A stretch of DNA of 64,000 bases from Dyadobacter beijingensis DSM 21582 (GTDB lineage Bacteria; Bacteroidota; Bacteroidia; Cytophagales; Spirosomataceae). The translations under genes and the position numbers were made by a program. The stretch's first letter is position 1, and the number at the start of each line of letters is the position of its first letter. Of this stretch, positions 42,793 through 50,831 are shown piece by piece. Where the stretch lies: contig NZ_KB907787.1 of NCBI RefSeq assembly GCF_000382205.1, positions 349,176 to 413,175 of the forward strand. The letters are read 5' to 3'. Under the pieces are notes generated by a model. That model did no database searches and was not told the DNA's origin. It was given only the letters and a program-made list of their open reading frames with translations.

Positions 42793-43119
42793 CTATCGAA
42801 TGGCGAGTGTTTGCTGATCAACTGTAACATTGAACTGAACTTCTGCTTTTAAGGCGCTGAAAACTTTCAGAATGGTGTCAATAGTGGCACTATTGGTGCC
42901 ATTTTCGAGCTTGGATATCTGCGCTTTCTATACGCCAACCAACTCCCCGAGCTGTTCCTGTGTAAGATTACGATCTTTTCGAAGTGTTCTGATTGCGCGT
43001 CCGAGTAGGTCCATGCTCAAACGATGCGCAAAGGCTTCACGCCGTGGAGTGCCTCTTTCTCCTACATGTTTGTCGATCATCTCGTCCAAAGTGTAGATTT
43101 TCATTGGGGCCTTTTTCAT
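42793..43119 (-). pseudogene. XRE-family antitoxin-like gene interrupted by an in-frame TAG
   Basis: The frame from ATG 43119 encodes an XRE HTH protein. TAG at 42928-42930 stops it at codon 64, in the middle of the HTH (GELVGV-stop-KAQISKLENG). The same frame then continues cleanly to a natural stop at 42793, ending TVDQQTLAIR. Full length would be 108 residues, typical for a single-domain XRE antitoxin. One C-to-T change in a CAG codon would explain it. No RelE/HigB-like toxin gene is adjacent. A sequencing error is the main alternative. Confidence 0.75.
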
Positions 43120-43132
43120 AGGTGTAAGTATG

Positions 43133-43152
43133 TGTTTCTAAATTTGGAAACA
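43133..43152 (-). promoter_or_regulatory. Operator-like palindrome upstream of the broken antitoxin gene
   Basis: TGTTTCTAAATTTGGAAACA is a 20-bp palindrome with a single mismatched pair. It starts 14 bp before the ATG at 43119. The form and position match an autoregulatory XRE antitoxin operator that survives although the gene is interrupted. Confidence 0.55.
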
Positions 43153-43164
43153 TTTAAGTTATAA

Positions 43165-43200
43165 AAATATCCTGACCAGCCAATGCCAGCCAGGATATTT
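43165..43200 (-). terminator. Terminator of the uxuA operon
   Basis: AAATATCCTG (43165-43174) and CAGGATATTT (43191-43200) are perfect 10-bp complements; on the - strand the hairpin ends in TTTTT. It lies 8 bp after the Gfo/Idh stop codon. Confidence 0.85.
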
Positions 43201-43207
43201 CAGAAGA

Positions 43208-44641
43208 TTACCCCTTCACATTATTAGTCCCATACTTCCCGCGCTGCGGCCGCGACAGCATCGCCGTCGCTTCTTTGTCATTGATAAACTGCTCCTTTTT
43301 CGGGTCCCACTTTACCTTGCGGCCCAGCTTCATTGCCGTGTGGGCGAGGAGGCAGGCCGTGCAGGAGCGGTGCGCGATTTCGGCGTGGCTGATCGTTTGC
43401 TTGCCGCTCTGGATGCTTTCGATCCAGTTCTGGTGCTGCTCGGGGCTTTCGTACAGGTGAATTTCCTTTTCGCCGATTACCGAGCCGAGGATTTTCGGGT
43501 CGCTCGCGTAGAATGCCTTGTTTTCCTTCGCATTCTGTGCCGCTACCGGGTCGGAGGCGGTGACGCCCACATTGCCGCGCGAAACGAATATCCAGCCGTC
43601 GGTACCTTCAAATTTCACCCCATTCGGGTTGGTTCCGCCGATTTCCATCACTACGCCATTTTCATACAATGCATTGACCAGGAAATCGCCGTGCACATCC
43701 CAAAGTCCGGAACCTTTGGCGGGGAATGTAGCCTTCCCTTCGATCTCGATCGGGCCGGTGAGCTCGGTGTCCATGCCCCAATGCGCGATGTCGATGTGGT
43801 GCGAGCCCCAGCCGGTGATCATACCTGCGCCGAACTGTTCGAGACGGAGCCAGCCCGGACGGTCGTTGATGTCCGTTTGCGAATGCACGCGATCGAGGGT
43901 ATAGAAAATCTCGGGTGTTGAGCCGAGCCACATGTCGTAGTTCAGGTTCGAAGGCACGGGCATTTGTGCGGTACTTCCTCCCGCAGGGTCACCCGGGAGG
44001 CCCACATATACTTTCTTCAGTTTGCCAATGCGGCCATTGCGTACGAGCTCGCAGGTGCGCTTGAACTGCGGCCACGGGTTCACCGAACGCTGTTGGCTGC
44101 CCAATTGGAATATGACCCCTTTCTTTTTGATCATATCGGCCATCTGGCGGCCTTCGCGGATCGTCAGCGAGGTCGGTTTTTGCATGTAAATGTGCTTTCC
44201 GGCCACGGCAGCTTCCATCGCGGGTTGCGCATGCCAGTGATCGGGCGTGCTGATGATGACGGCGTCGATATCTTTGCGGGCGAGGATTTCGTGGTAATCG
44301 TCGTAGGTTTTTACTTCGAGGTATTTATCCTTACCGGTGCGCTCCACGTACTTCCGCTCGATCCATTCCTTGCCTTTCGCCAACCGGTTCTTGTCCAGGT
44401 CCGCCACCGCGATCACGTGCGCGGCCTCATTTTTGATCACTTCCGGCAAGTCGTGCGTAGAGCCGATACGGCCGAAGCCGATCTGCCCGATATTGATCTT
44501 GTTACTCGGCGCATTTTTGCCAAAAACCGTCGACGGCACGATGGTCGGGAACATCGAAGCGGCGATAATGCCGGCGGTACCTTTCGCCGTGGCCTTCAAA
44601 AATGACCTTCTGTCTTGATTTTGCTCCTGCTGATCTTTCAT
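43208..44641 (-). CDS. Tat-exported Gfo/Idh/MocA-family oxidoreductase
   Basis: A 477-residue protein with a twin-arginine signal (QDRRSFLKATAKG, about 9-21), a Rossmann fold (IGQIGFGRIG) and the catalytic-Lys motif as QKP (Lys155). In contrast to the protein at 29529, the Lys is retained. Tat export with a bound NAD(P) is typical of glucose-fructose oxidoreductase-type enzymes that work in the periplasm, including 3-keto-glycoside formers. It follows the ThuA gene by 39 bp, and ThuA/Gfo-Idh pairs (compare ThuA-ThuB) act on disaccharides. It is last in the LacI-controlled operon. Confidence 0.87.
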   Translation of the reverse strand: MKDQQEQNQDRRSFLKATAKGTAGIIAASMFPTIVPSTVFGKNAPSNKINIGQIGFGRIGSTHDLPEVIKNEAAHVIAVADLDKNRLAKGKEWIERKYVERTGKDKYLEVKTYDDYHEILARKDIDAVIISTPDHWHAQPAMEAAVAGKHIYMQKPTSLTIREGRQMADMIKKKGVIFQLGSQQRSVNPWPQFKRTCELVRNGRIGKLKKVYVGLPGDPAGGSTAQMPVPSNLNYDMWLGSTPEIFYTLDRVHSQTDINDRPGWLRLEQFGAGMITGWGSHHIDIAHWGMDTELTGPIEIEGKATFPAKGSGLWDVHGDFLVNALYENGVVMEIGGTNPNGVKFEGTDGWIFVSRGNVGVTASDPVAAQNAKENKAFYASDPKILGSVIGEKEIHLYESPEQHQNWIESIQSGKQTISHAEIAHRSCTACLLAHTAMKLGRKVKWDPKKEQFINDKEATAMLSRPQRGKYGTNNVKG

Positions 44642-44680
44642 TTTGTATGCAGATTTAGGATTAATGACTGATGAGTTCTT

Positions 44681-45532
44681 TTACCTGGACAATGCCGCAC
44701 CTTTCACCGCATCCTGCGGACTGGTAGCGTATGCCTTGCCGTAATTCCGCGGTTTCTGCGGCCCGATGGCCCATTCGATAGCGCCGAGTATGTGTTTGCG
44801 GAGATCTTCTTTCTCATAATCTTCCTTCTGATGGCCGAGCGAGGTGTAGAATGCCCGACCGCCGTCGTACTCGTGCCACCACACCGACGGGAACACGTCC
44901 CCAAACGTATCGAGCGCTTTTCCGGCCGGTTTTTGAATGGTAGAATGGTCGTTAACCGCCAGCACGTTCAGGTTCACACCCAGTTCTTTAATGAAATAGA
45001 ACTCATCCGTTTGCCGCTGCCAGGTATTCCCCAAATGCGCCAACGCAGGATTTTTAGGGTCGAGGACCTTAACGGAAAAGCCTTGCCCCGGCTCGTGCCA
45101 GAAGAAAGTTCCGCCCAGCAAGTCCTTGAACCACCGCCATTTACGCTCCGTTCCAGAAGCCGAATGCAGTCCGACGAAGTTCCCTCCCGCCTGGATGTAC
45201 CGCATGAGTGCCACCCGTTGCGCATCGGTATCGAATACGTCATTATTCGTGTTTGAAAACACGAGACAGTCATACTGTTTCAGGTTTTCATCCGTAAACT
45301 TCGCCGGATCGGAAGTAGTGTCAACCGCGAAGCCGTTTTGCTTGCCCAGCGCCAGGATCGCCGTTTTCGAGTTGGCGATATTGTCGTGCACATAACCCTT
45401 GCCGTTTTTAGTGTAAACCAAAATTTTCACTTTGTTCCACTTGATCTTCTGCGCGTGTGTGCTCACCGGCCATCCCAGCCCGATCATTAGCAGGCTGAAA
45501 AGGCATGTTTTGAGTATGTTTTGTTTTTTCAT
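44681..45532 (-). CDS. ThuA-domain protein, secreted
   Basis: A 283-residue protein with a Sec signal peptide (about 1-27). The ThuA (trehalose utilization) fold resembles class I glutamine amidotransferases: KILVYTKNGKGYVHDNI at the start, VGLHSAS in the nucleophile-elbow position, and WWHEYDGGRAFYTSLGH near the end. There is no catalytic Cys in the elbow, as usual for ThuA. Substrates are thought to be oxidised (keto) sugars. It lies between the SDR and the exported Gfo/Idh genes of one operon; a second ThuA domain is in the protein at 25749. Confidence 0.85.
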   Translation of the reverse strand: MKKQNILKTCLFSLLMIGLGWPVSTHAQKIKWNKVKILVYTKNGKGYVHDNIANSKTAILALGKQNGFAVDTTSDPAKFTDENLKQYDCLVFSNTNNDVFDTDAQRVALMRYIQAGGNFVGLHSASGTERKWRWFKDLLGGTFFWHEPGQGFSVKVLDPKNPALAHLGNTWQRQTDEFYFIKELGVNLNVLAVNDHSTIQKPAGKALDTFGDVFPSVWWHEYDGGRAFYTSLGHQKEDYEKEDLRKHILGAIEWAIGPQKPRNYGKAYATSPQDAVKGAALSR

Positions 45533-45595
45533 TGAAATGATATTGGGAAAGGTATTAATACAAATGAAAGCTTCACAAAGAGGAGCGGTGCATCC

Positions 45596-46381
45596 CTAAA
45601 ATCCAATCGAATTCCCGCCATCGACGGGTAGCGAAACGCCGGTGATAAATTTCGCGGCGTCGGAGCTGAGGAATACGGATGCCCAGCCGATGTCGTCGGG
45701 CTTGCCCCATATGCCCATGGGGGTGCGGTCCATCGCTTTGTCGCGGCGTGATGGGTCGCCGTTCATCGCGGTGAGCATCATCGGCGTTTCGATGAACCCG
45801 GGTGCGATGGCATTTACGCGCACATTGTAAGGCGAAAATTCGGTCGTCAATGCCTTCACCATTCCGCCTACGGCCGATTTGGATGCGGTGTACGCCACTA
45901 CCCGGTCGATACCGTACAGCGCGGCCATTGAGGTGATCATCAGGATAGACCCGCGCTTGCGGTCGATCATGCGCTTGCCGCATTCGCGTGTGATGGTGAA
46001 AACGGCGTGCAGGTTGGTCTGGATAATGCGGTCGAAATCTTCGTCGGTTACCTCTACCGCGTGTTTTTTCATATTGATACCTGCATTGTTCACGAGAATA
46101 TCGATCTCTCCGACCTCCGATTCAATGTCGGCAATGAGGCCGGGCAGCGATTTCAGGTCCGTAATGTCATTAACGAAATTGCGGGCATCTGTGCCGAGCG
46201 CCGGTAATGCATCTTTCAAAACTTCTTCACGACGGCCCGTGATCACGAGCTGCGCGCCCGCCTGCGCGAGACATTGGGCAATGTGAAACCCGATCCCGCT
46301 GCCGCCACCCGTCACCAGGGCGATTTTGCCCTCCAGTGAGAAGATGTTTAATGCTGAATGAATTGTATGAGTGATAGACAT
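45596..46381 (-). CDS. SDR-family oxidoreductase, probable fructuronate/mannonate or related hexonate dehydrogenase
   Basis: A 261-residue short-chain dehydrogenase: TGGGSGIG cofactor motif (about 24-31), NNAG, and the catalytic Ser/Tyr/Lys set with YTASK. It is encoded 26 bp after uxuA. SDRs in this position often replace UxuB and reduce D-fructuronate to D-mannonate, or act as KduD/gluconate 5-dehydrogenase-type enzymes. The exact substrate cannot be read from sequence. Confidence 0.87.
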   Translation of the reverse strand: MSITHTIHSALNIFSLEGKIALVTGGGSGIGFHIAQCLAQAGAQLVITGRREEVLKDALPALGTDARNFVNDITDLKSLPGLIADIESEVGEIDILVNNAGINMKKHAVEVTDEDFDRIIQTNLHAVFTITRECGKRMIDRKRGSILMITSMAALYGIDRVVAYTASKSAVGGMVKALTTEFSPYNVRVNAIAPGFIETPMMLTAMNGDPSRRDKAMDRTPMGIWGKPDDIGWASVFLSSDAAKFITGVSLPVDGGNSIGF

Positions 46382-46407
46382 GTAATTTTAATCAATAAAA
46401 CCTATAA

Positions 46408-47613
46408 CTAAACGTCCCGTACCGATCGCGCGATGCTCATTTCCAGCCCCCGCAGCTCGGCCAGGGCTTTGAGCCGGCCGATCATGGAATAGCCGGGATA
46501 TGTTTTTTTATGTAAATCGTCGAGCATTTGAAATCCGTGGTCGGGGCGCATCGGGAGCAGGGCATCGGCGTAATGCGCCGCCTGGCGCCGGAGCTCCTCC
46601 TGATGTAATGCTTTTACGACCTCGTACATGTCCACGTCGCCATCCAGATGCGGGGCTTCGTGGAAATTGCGGTTGTCTTCGGCCTCCCTTTTGGTAGTCC
46701 GGAGGTGCACGAAATGAATGCGGTCGCCGAAACGGCGGATCATGCCGGGAAGATCGTTGTCCGCGCGGACGCCCAGCGAGCCGGTGCAGAAGGTAATGCC
46801 GTTGGCACGGAGGTCGCACGCGCTCATCAACTCGGCGAGATCAGCCTCGGTACTCACCACACGCGGCAAGCCGAGCAATGGCCGCGGCGGATCGTCGGGG
46901 TGAATGCAAAGGTGTATGCCCGACTCCTGCGCCACGGGCGCTACCTGCCGGATAAAATAGTACAGATTTTCACGCAGCTCCTGATCACCGATCTCGGCAT
47001 ATGCATGAAGTAATTCCTGAAAATTGGTCAGCTCAAATGCTTCCTCCGAGCCCGGTAGCCCGAGTAGTACCGTATTGGTCAAAGCCTGAATGTCGGCCGG
47101 CGACATATTTTGCAGTTTCAACCGCGCCGAGTCCCGCACTGCTTCATCATATTCGGTTTCCGCACCGGGTCGTTGCAGAATGTAGAGATCGAATAATGCA
47201 AAATCCTCCCATACGAACCGCAGCGTTTTATGGCCTTCCGGGAACGTGTAAGCGAGGTCGGTACGCGACCAGTCGAGCACCGGCATGAAATTGTAACAAA
47301 CCGTGCTGATGCCGGCCGCGGCGAGGTTGCGAATCGATTTTTTATAATTTTCGATGTATTCGTCACGCGAGGGCAGGCCCTTTTTGATATGCTCGTGCAC
47401 CGGCAAACTTTCCACGACGAGCCATTTTAATGCCGTATGCCGATCGTTGCCCGCCTCTACCAGCGCGATCCTTTCCTGAATCGCCTCCTTTGTCCATACG
47501 TCGCCAACGGGAACCTGGTGCAGCGCCGTCACGACGCCGCTGCATCCCGCCTGCCGGATGTCCATCAGCGACACCGGGTCATTAGGACCGAACCAGCGCA
47601 TGGTTTGAATCAT
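46408..47613 (-). CDS. uxuA: D-mannonate dehydratase
   Basis: A 401-residue protein matching UxuA: MRWFGPNDPVSLMDIRQAG in overlapping pieces at the start, GISTVCYNFMPVLDWSRTDL (about 103-122) and a C-terminal MRPDHGFQMLDD. It dehydrates D-mannonate to 2-keto-3-deoxy-D-gluconate in glucuronate breakdown. The ATG at 47613 is preferred; an in-frame extension to 47673 would cross the LacI operator. It is the first gene of a four-gene operon (uxuA, SDR, ThuA, Gfo/Idh) with 26-63-bp gaps. Confidence 0.93.
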   Translation of the reverse strand: MIQTMRWFGPNDPVSLMDIRQAGCSGVVTALHQVPVGDVWTKEAIQERIALVEAGNDRHTALKWLVVESLPVHEHIKKGLPSRDEYIENYKKSIRNLAAAGISTVCYNFMPVLDWSRTDLAYTFPEGHKTLRFVWEDFALFDLYILQRPGAETEYDEAVRDSARLKLQNMSPADIQALTNTVLLGLPGSEEAFELTNFQELLHAYAEIGDQELRENLYYFIRQVAPVAQESGIHLCIHPDDPPRPLLGLPRVVSTEADLAELMSACDLRANGITFCTGSLGVRADNDLPGMIRRFGDRIHFVHLRTTKREAEDNRNFHEAPHLDGDVDMYEVVKALHQEELRRQAAHYADALLPMRPDHGFQMLDDLHKKTYPGYSMIGRLKALAELRGLEMSIARSVRDV

Positions 47614-47658
47614 AATCGAGCGTGTTTCTTTTATTAAAATATAAATATAATATTGTAT

Positions 47659-47672
47659 TGTAACCGATTGCA
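47659..47672. promoter_or_regulatory. LacI-family operator between uxuA and its regulator
   Basis: TGTAACCGATTGCA fits the LacI/GalR/CcpA-type consensus TGnAAnCGnTTnCA at every fixed position, with the central CG. It lies 46 bp upstream of the uxuA start codon and 106 bp before the LacI gene, in the divergent promoter region. It should mediate repression of the operon and possibly autoregulation. Confidence 0.75.
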
Positions 47673-47777
47673 TTAAATTCCTGTAAATTTATCCCCCGGG
47701 CAATATTTGACCATCAAGCGCGAAGGATAAACCAACAGACGCACATGCCGGCGACAAGCCCTTACACCGAAAGGAAC

Positions 47778-48803
47778 ATGGAGAAAGAAATTACCATTTA
47801 CGACCTCGCAAAAATACTCGCATTGTCGCCCGCGACGGTGAGCAGGGCATTGAACGACCATCCGGCGATTAACGTCAAAACCAAGGCGTTGATTGCGGAA
47901 AAGGCGGCCGAGCTGGGCTATCGTTCCAACACTTTCGCAAGCCATTTGAGGACGCGCAAGACGAATACGCTGGGTGTCATCGTGCCGAGGCTGAACAGTA
48001 ATTTCATGTCCACCGTGCTGGCGGGGATGGAGGAAGTGGCTAATAATTTCGGCTATAACCTCCTAATCAGTCAGTCACTGGAATCCGAGTCAAAGGAGCA
48101 AGCCAATGCGAAAACGATGTTTAACAGCCGTGTGGACGGTTTGCTCGTGTCGGTAGCCTACGATACGGAATCGATCGACCATTTTGCTGCCTTCATCAGC
48201 CGGAATATCCCGGTACTGTTTTTCGACCGTGTTATGGAGCATCCGCAATGCGGCAGCGTGGTGATCGACAACGAGCAGGCGGGCTATGACGCCGCGCGCC
48301 ATTTGCTGGATGAAGGCTGCCGCAGGATCATGCACGTCACCGGCGATCTCCGCAGAAATGTCTACGCGGATCGCATGGATGGCTTCAAAAGAGCACTATC
48401 CGAAGCCGGCATCGAAGCCGATAGCGCATCAATTCTTTCCACGGACCTGAGCCAGGACGCCGGCAAATCAATTGCCGACCATATAGATCAAATGCCCGCC
48501 AAACCCGACGGCCTCTTTATCGCCAACGACCTCTGCGCAGTCACATGCATGCAGGCATTGCAGGAAAAAAGCTACACGATCCCCGGCGACATTGCGATCG
48601 TCGGTTTCAACAACGACCCCGTCTCCCAGGTCATTACCCCGCAACTCACCACGATCTTTTACCCCGGCTACCAAATGGGCAAAACCGCCATCATGGCGAT
48701 CCTGGCCCAGCTGAACGGCACCAAACCACTCATCCAGGACCCAATTATTCTGCGCTCAGCACTAATTATCAGGAGGTCGTCGAAACGGTTGGGTGATTCG
48801 TAA
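47778..48803 (+). CDS. LacI-family transcriptional regulator of the hexuronate operon
   Basis: A 341-residue protein with an N-terminal LacI HTH (ITIYDLAKILALSPATVSRA, about 5-24), hinge helix and periplasmic-binding-protein-like sensor domain (TNTLGVIVPRLNSNFMSTVL in part; IAIVGFNNDPVSQVITPQLT). The ATG at 47778 is preferred because the HTH follows directly and AAGGAAC precedes it; an ATG at 47745 is in frame. Its position divergent from uxuA and the matching operator indicate control of uronate or aldonate use, with a pathway sugar acid as inducer. Confidence 0.92.
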   Translation: MEKEITIYDLAKILALSPATVSRALNDHPAINVKTKALIAEKAAELGYRSNTFASHLRTRKTNTLGVIVPRLNSNFMSTVLAGMEEVANNFGYNLLISQSLESESKEQANAKTMFNSRVDGLLVSVAYDTESIDHFAAFISRNIPVLFFDRVMEHPQCGSVVIDNEQAGYDAARHLLDEGCRRIMHVTGDLRRNVYADRMDGFKRALSEAGIEADSASILSTDLSQDAGKSIADHIDQMPAKPDGLFIANDLCAVTCMQALQEKSYTIPGDIAIVGFNNDPVSQVITPQLTTIFYPGYQMGKTAIMAILAQLNGTKPLIQDPIILRSALIIRRSSKRLGDS

Positions 48804-48876
48804 ATTGCGTTTACATTCAACGTTTGCCAATCCTATTGTCCTGTAATTCATTAATTTTGAAAACAAAGCAGAAATT

Positions 48877-49446
48877 ATGGAAGCTGTGGCTGAAAAACTC
48901 TATTCGCTGGAAGAATACTTCGCCTTTTGTGAATCACACGAAGGCCGGTTCGAATTCGTCAACGGAGAAATCATCGAGATGGCAGGAGAAACTACTACTT
49001 CCAATAGGATTGCCGGGAATATTCATCGGCATTTAGGAAACGCATTGCAAGCCGGTCAATACGAGTTTTACCAAAATGATGTGAAGTTGAAACTGGAAGA
49101 GGGCAGGGTTGTCCGCCTTCCCGATTTTATGATTTGTGAGGAAGACGGTGACGCCATTCGTTATACCACTTTACCGCTTCTGATAGTCGAAGTACTATCT
49201 GAAAGCACTGCCAGGATCGATCGCGTTGACAAGTTAAGGGAGTACTCCGCAGATCCGTCACTCATCTATTATTTAATAATCGAGCAAACCAAGTGCAGTG
49301 TCGAAATGCACATTCGCGACGGCGAGCGTTGGTATGTGGAGTTTTATGACAAGATGGAGGATGTGATCAAGCTTCCCTATTTCAACGCCGAACTGCCTTT
49401 GATTGCGGTTTACAGAAAAGTACGGTTCCCGCACGAGGCAGAATAA
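48877..49446 (+). CDS. Uma2-family (DUF820) restriction-endonuclease-like protein
   Basis: A 189-residue PD-(D/E)XK-fold protein. It has GRFEFVNGEIIEMAG (about 23-37), the PD motif at Pro82-Asp83 (RLPDFM), then LLIVEVLSEST with Glu105 and Lys119, and a YLIIEQ strand. Uma2 proteins are very common in Cyanobacteria and Bacteroidota, often as solitary genes; their biological role is unresolved. It lies alone between the LacI gene and the convergent DUF3748 gene (6-bp gap). Confidence 0.85.
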   Translation: MEAVAEKLYSLEEYFAFCESHEGRFEFVNGEIIEMAGETTTSNRIAGNIHRHLGNALQAGQYEFYQNDVKLKLEEGRVVRLPDFMICEEDGDAIRYTTLPLLIVEVLSESTARIDRVDKLREYSADPSLIYYLIIEQTKCSVEMHIRDGERWYVEFYDKMEDVIKLPYFNAELPLIAVYRKVRFPHEAE

Positions 49447-49452
49447 TGGCGG

Positions 49453-50823
49453 CTATGGCACATTCAGCACAAACACCTGCTGCGTAGCCATACCCCCGTC
49501 ATTCTTCACCAGCCTGTTAAACGCCAGCATCTTGCCATCCGCCGACCATATCAGGTTAGTGGGAGCCGCTTCCGAAGGTTCGGTTAACATTTGAATTCTT
49601 TCCTTAAATGCCCCATCGCCCGTTTCACAAAGCACAATACTGCCTTCATAAACATAGGTGATATGCTTGCCATCCGGATGCCAGCGCAGATTGCCGGTAA
49701 TGTCGGATGCGCATTCGGTGAGCTGCCTGGTTATGCCGCCATTGGGTGAAATCGTGAAAATCTGATTGATACCCTTTGCATCTTTGGCCACGAATGCGAG
49801 CTGGCCGCCGTCCGCGGAGGCGCGGACGATGCCGGAGCAGCCGGGGTGTGGCGTGTTGGCGGTAAATGTCAGCCGTCGTTGTGTGGCGCCTTTGGGAGGC
49901 ATCGGGAAATCATCGTCGGTGCCCTCTAATGGGCCGAGCGGACCGGGCTGTGTAATGTCGGCGGGGATGTCCACGACGAACACTTCGGGAACGTCCTTGC
50001 CATTCCTGTCTTTCACCGTGCCGAGAAACGCGCGCGCCATTTGCCTGTTGCCGGTTGGCGTAACGTAACCATTTAGGCCTACCCAACTGTCGCTGGCAGC
50101 ATGACTGATTTCGTCGCTGCCGGGCTTGGGATTGGATACCACCCGCACCACGAGCGCGCTGAACCATTCACCGGAGACGTTTTCATCGTTTTTTTCCACA
50201 TTGACGGGGCGAATTTTTTTCGAAACACCGATCGTCCGCAAATTCCGTTTCTGGCCGGTCGAATCTTCCAGTGCTTTCAGAATAGCGTCGTTGTAGGTAA
50301 AGCCGATCCACTGGCCGTCGCCGCTCCACTCGTGCCGGTGCGTGCCCCCGCGTAATGCGCCGGGTGTATACGGGGGCGTCACGTCGCGGGCGTCCATGTA
50401 AATGGGCACGTTCGGGTGCGCGTCGTTGATGATCACACCCGTGCGGCGCCATTGCTGATACGGATTGTCCTGCGTACTGTGGGAAAGGCCATGGATGAAT
50501 ACCACGTTATTTTCCTTCGGGCTGTAACTCACAGCCCCCGCGCCTGGCCCCCATTTGGCATTGCCATCAATATGAAAAAGAACTTGTTTCTCTCCCGTTT
50601 CAATGTTCACACGCTCGATCCGCGCCGATTCTGCAATGCCGCCGTCGTCCGTCCGGGTGTCGTATACGAGCCATTTGCCGTCCGGCGAAAAGTTGTCGTT
50701 GTTGTCCAGGTCGTGGTGGTAGCTCAGGTCGTGCGTGATCTGTTTTTCGGCGATGTCTGTCTGGCAGGATGGCATGCTGAGTATTGTTAGGAACGATAAA
50801 ACCGGGATAGAAACAAGTTTCAT
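49453..50823 (-). CDS. DUF3748 lipoprotein, TolB-like beta-propeller
   Basis: A 456-residue lipoprotein (lipobox SMPSC, Cys20) with repeated propeller blade motifs: NFSPDGKWLVYDTR, HEWSGDGQWIGFTY, NLRWHPDGKHITYVYEG and NLIWSADGKMLAFNR. It fits DUF3748 of Bacteroidota and related Gammaproteobacteria. Function is not established; such propellers usually bind proteins or glycans. It is the last gene of the operon starting at 57262, 8 bp after the previous gene. Confidence 0.8.
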   Translation of the reverse strand: MKLVSIPVLSFLTILSMPSCQTDIAEKQITHDLSYHHDLDNNDNFSPDGKWLVYDTRTDDGGIAESARIERVNIETGEKQVLFHIDGNAKWGPGAGAVSYSPKENNVVFIHGLSHSTQDNPYQQWRRTGVIINDAHPNVPIYMDARDVTPPYTPGALRGGTHRHEWSGDGQWIGFTYNDAILKALEDSTGQKRNLRTIGVSKKIRPVNVEKNDENVSGEWFSALVVRVVSNPKPGSDEISHAASDSWVGLNGYVTPTGNRQMARAFLGTVKDRNGKDVPEVFVVDIPADITQPGPLGPLEGTDDDFPMPPKGATQRRLTFTANTPHPGCSGIVRASADGGQLAFVAKDAKGINQIFTISPNGGITRQLTECASDITGNLRWHPDGKHITYVYEGSIVLCETGDGAFKERIQMLTEPSEAAPTNLIWSADGKMLAFNRLVKNDGGMATQQVFVLNVP

Positions 50824-50831
50824 GGCAAATT

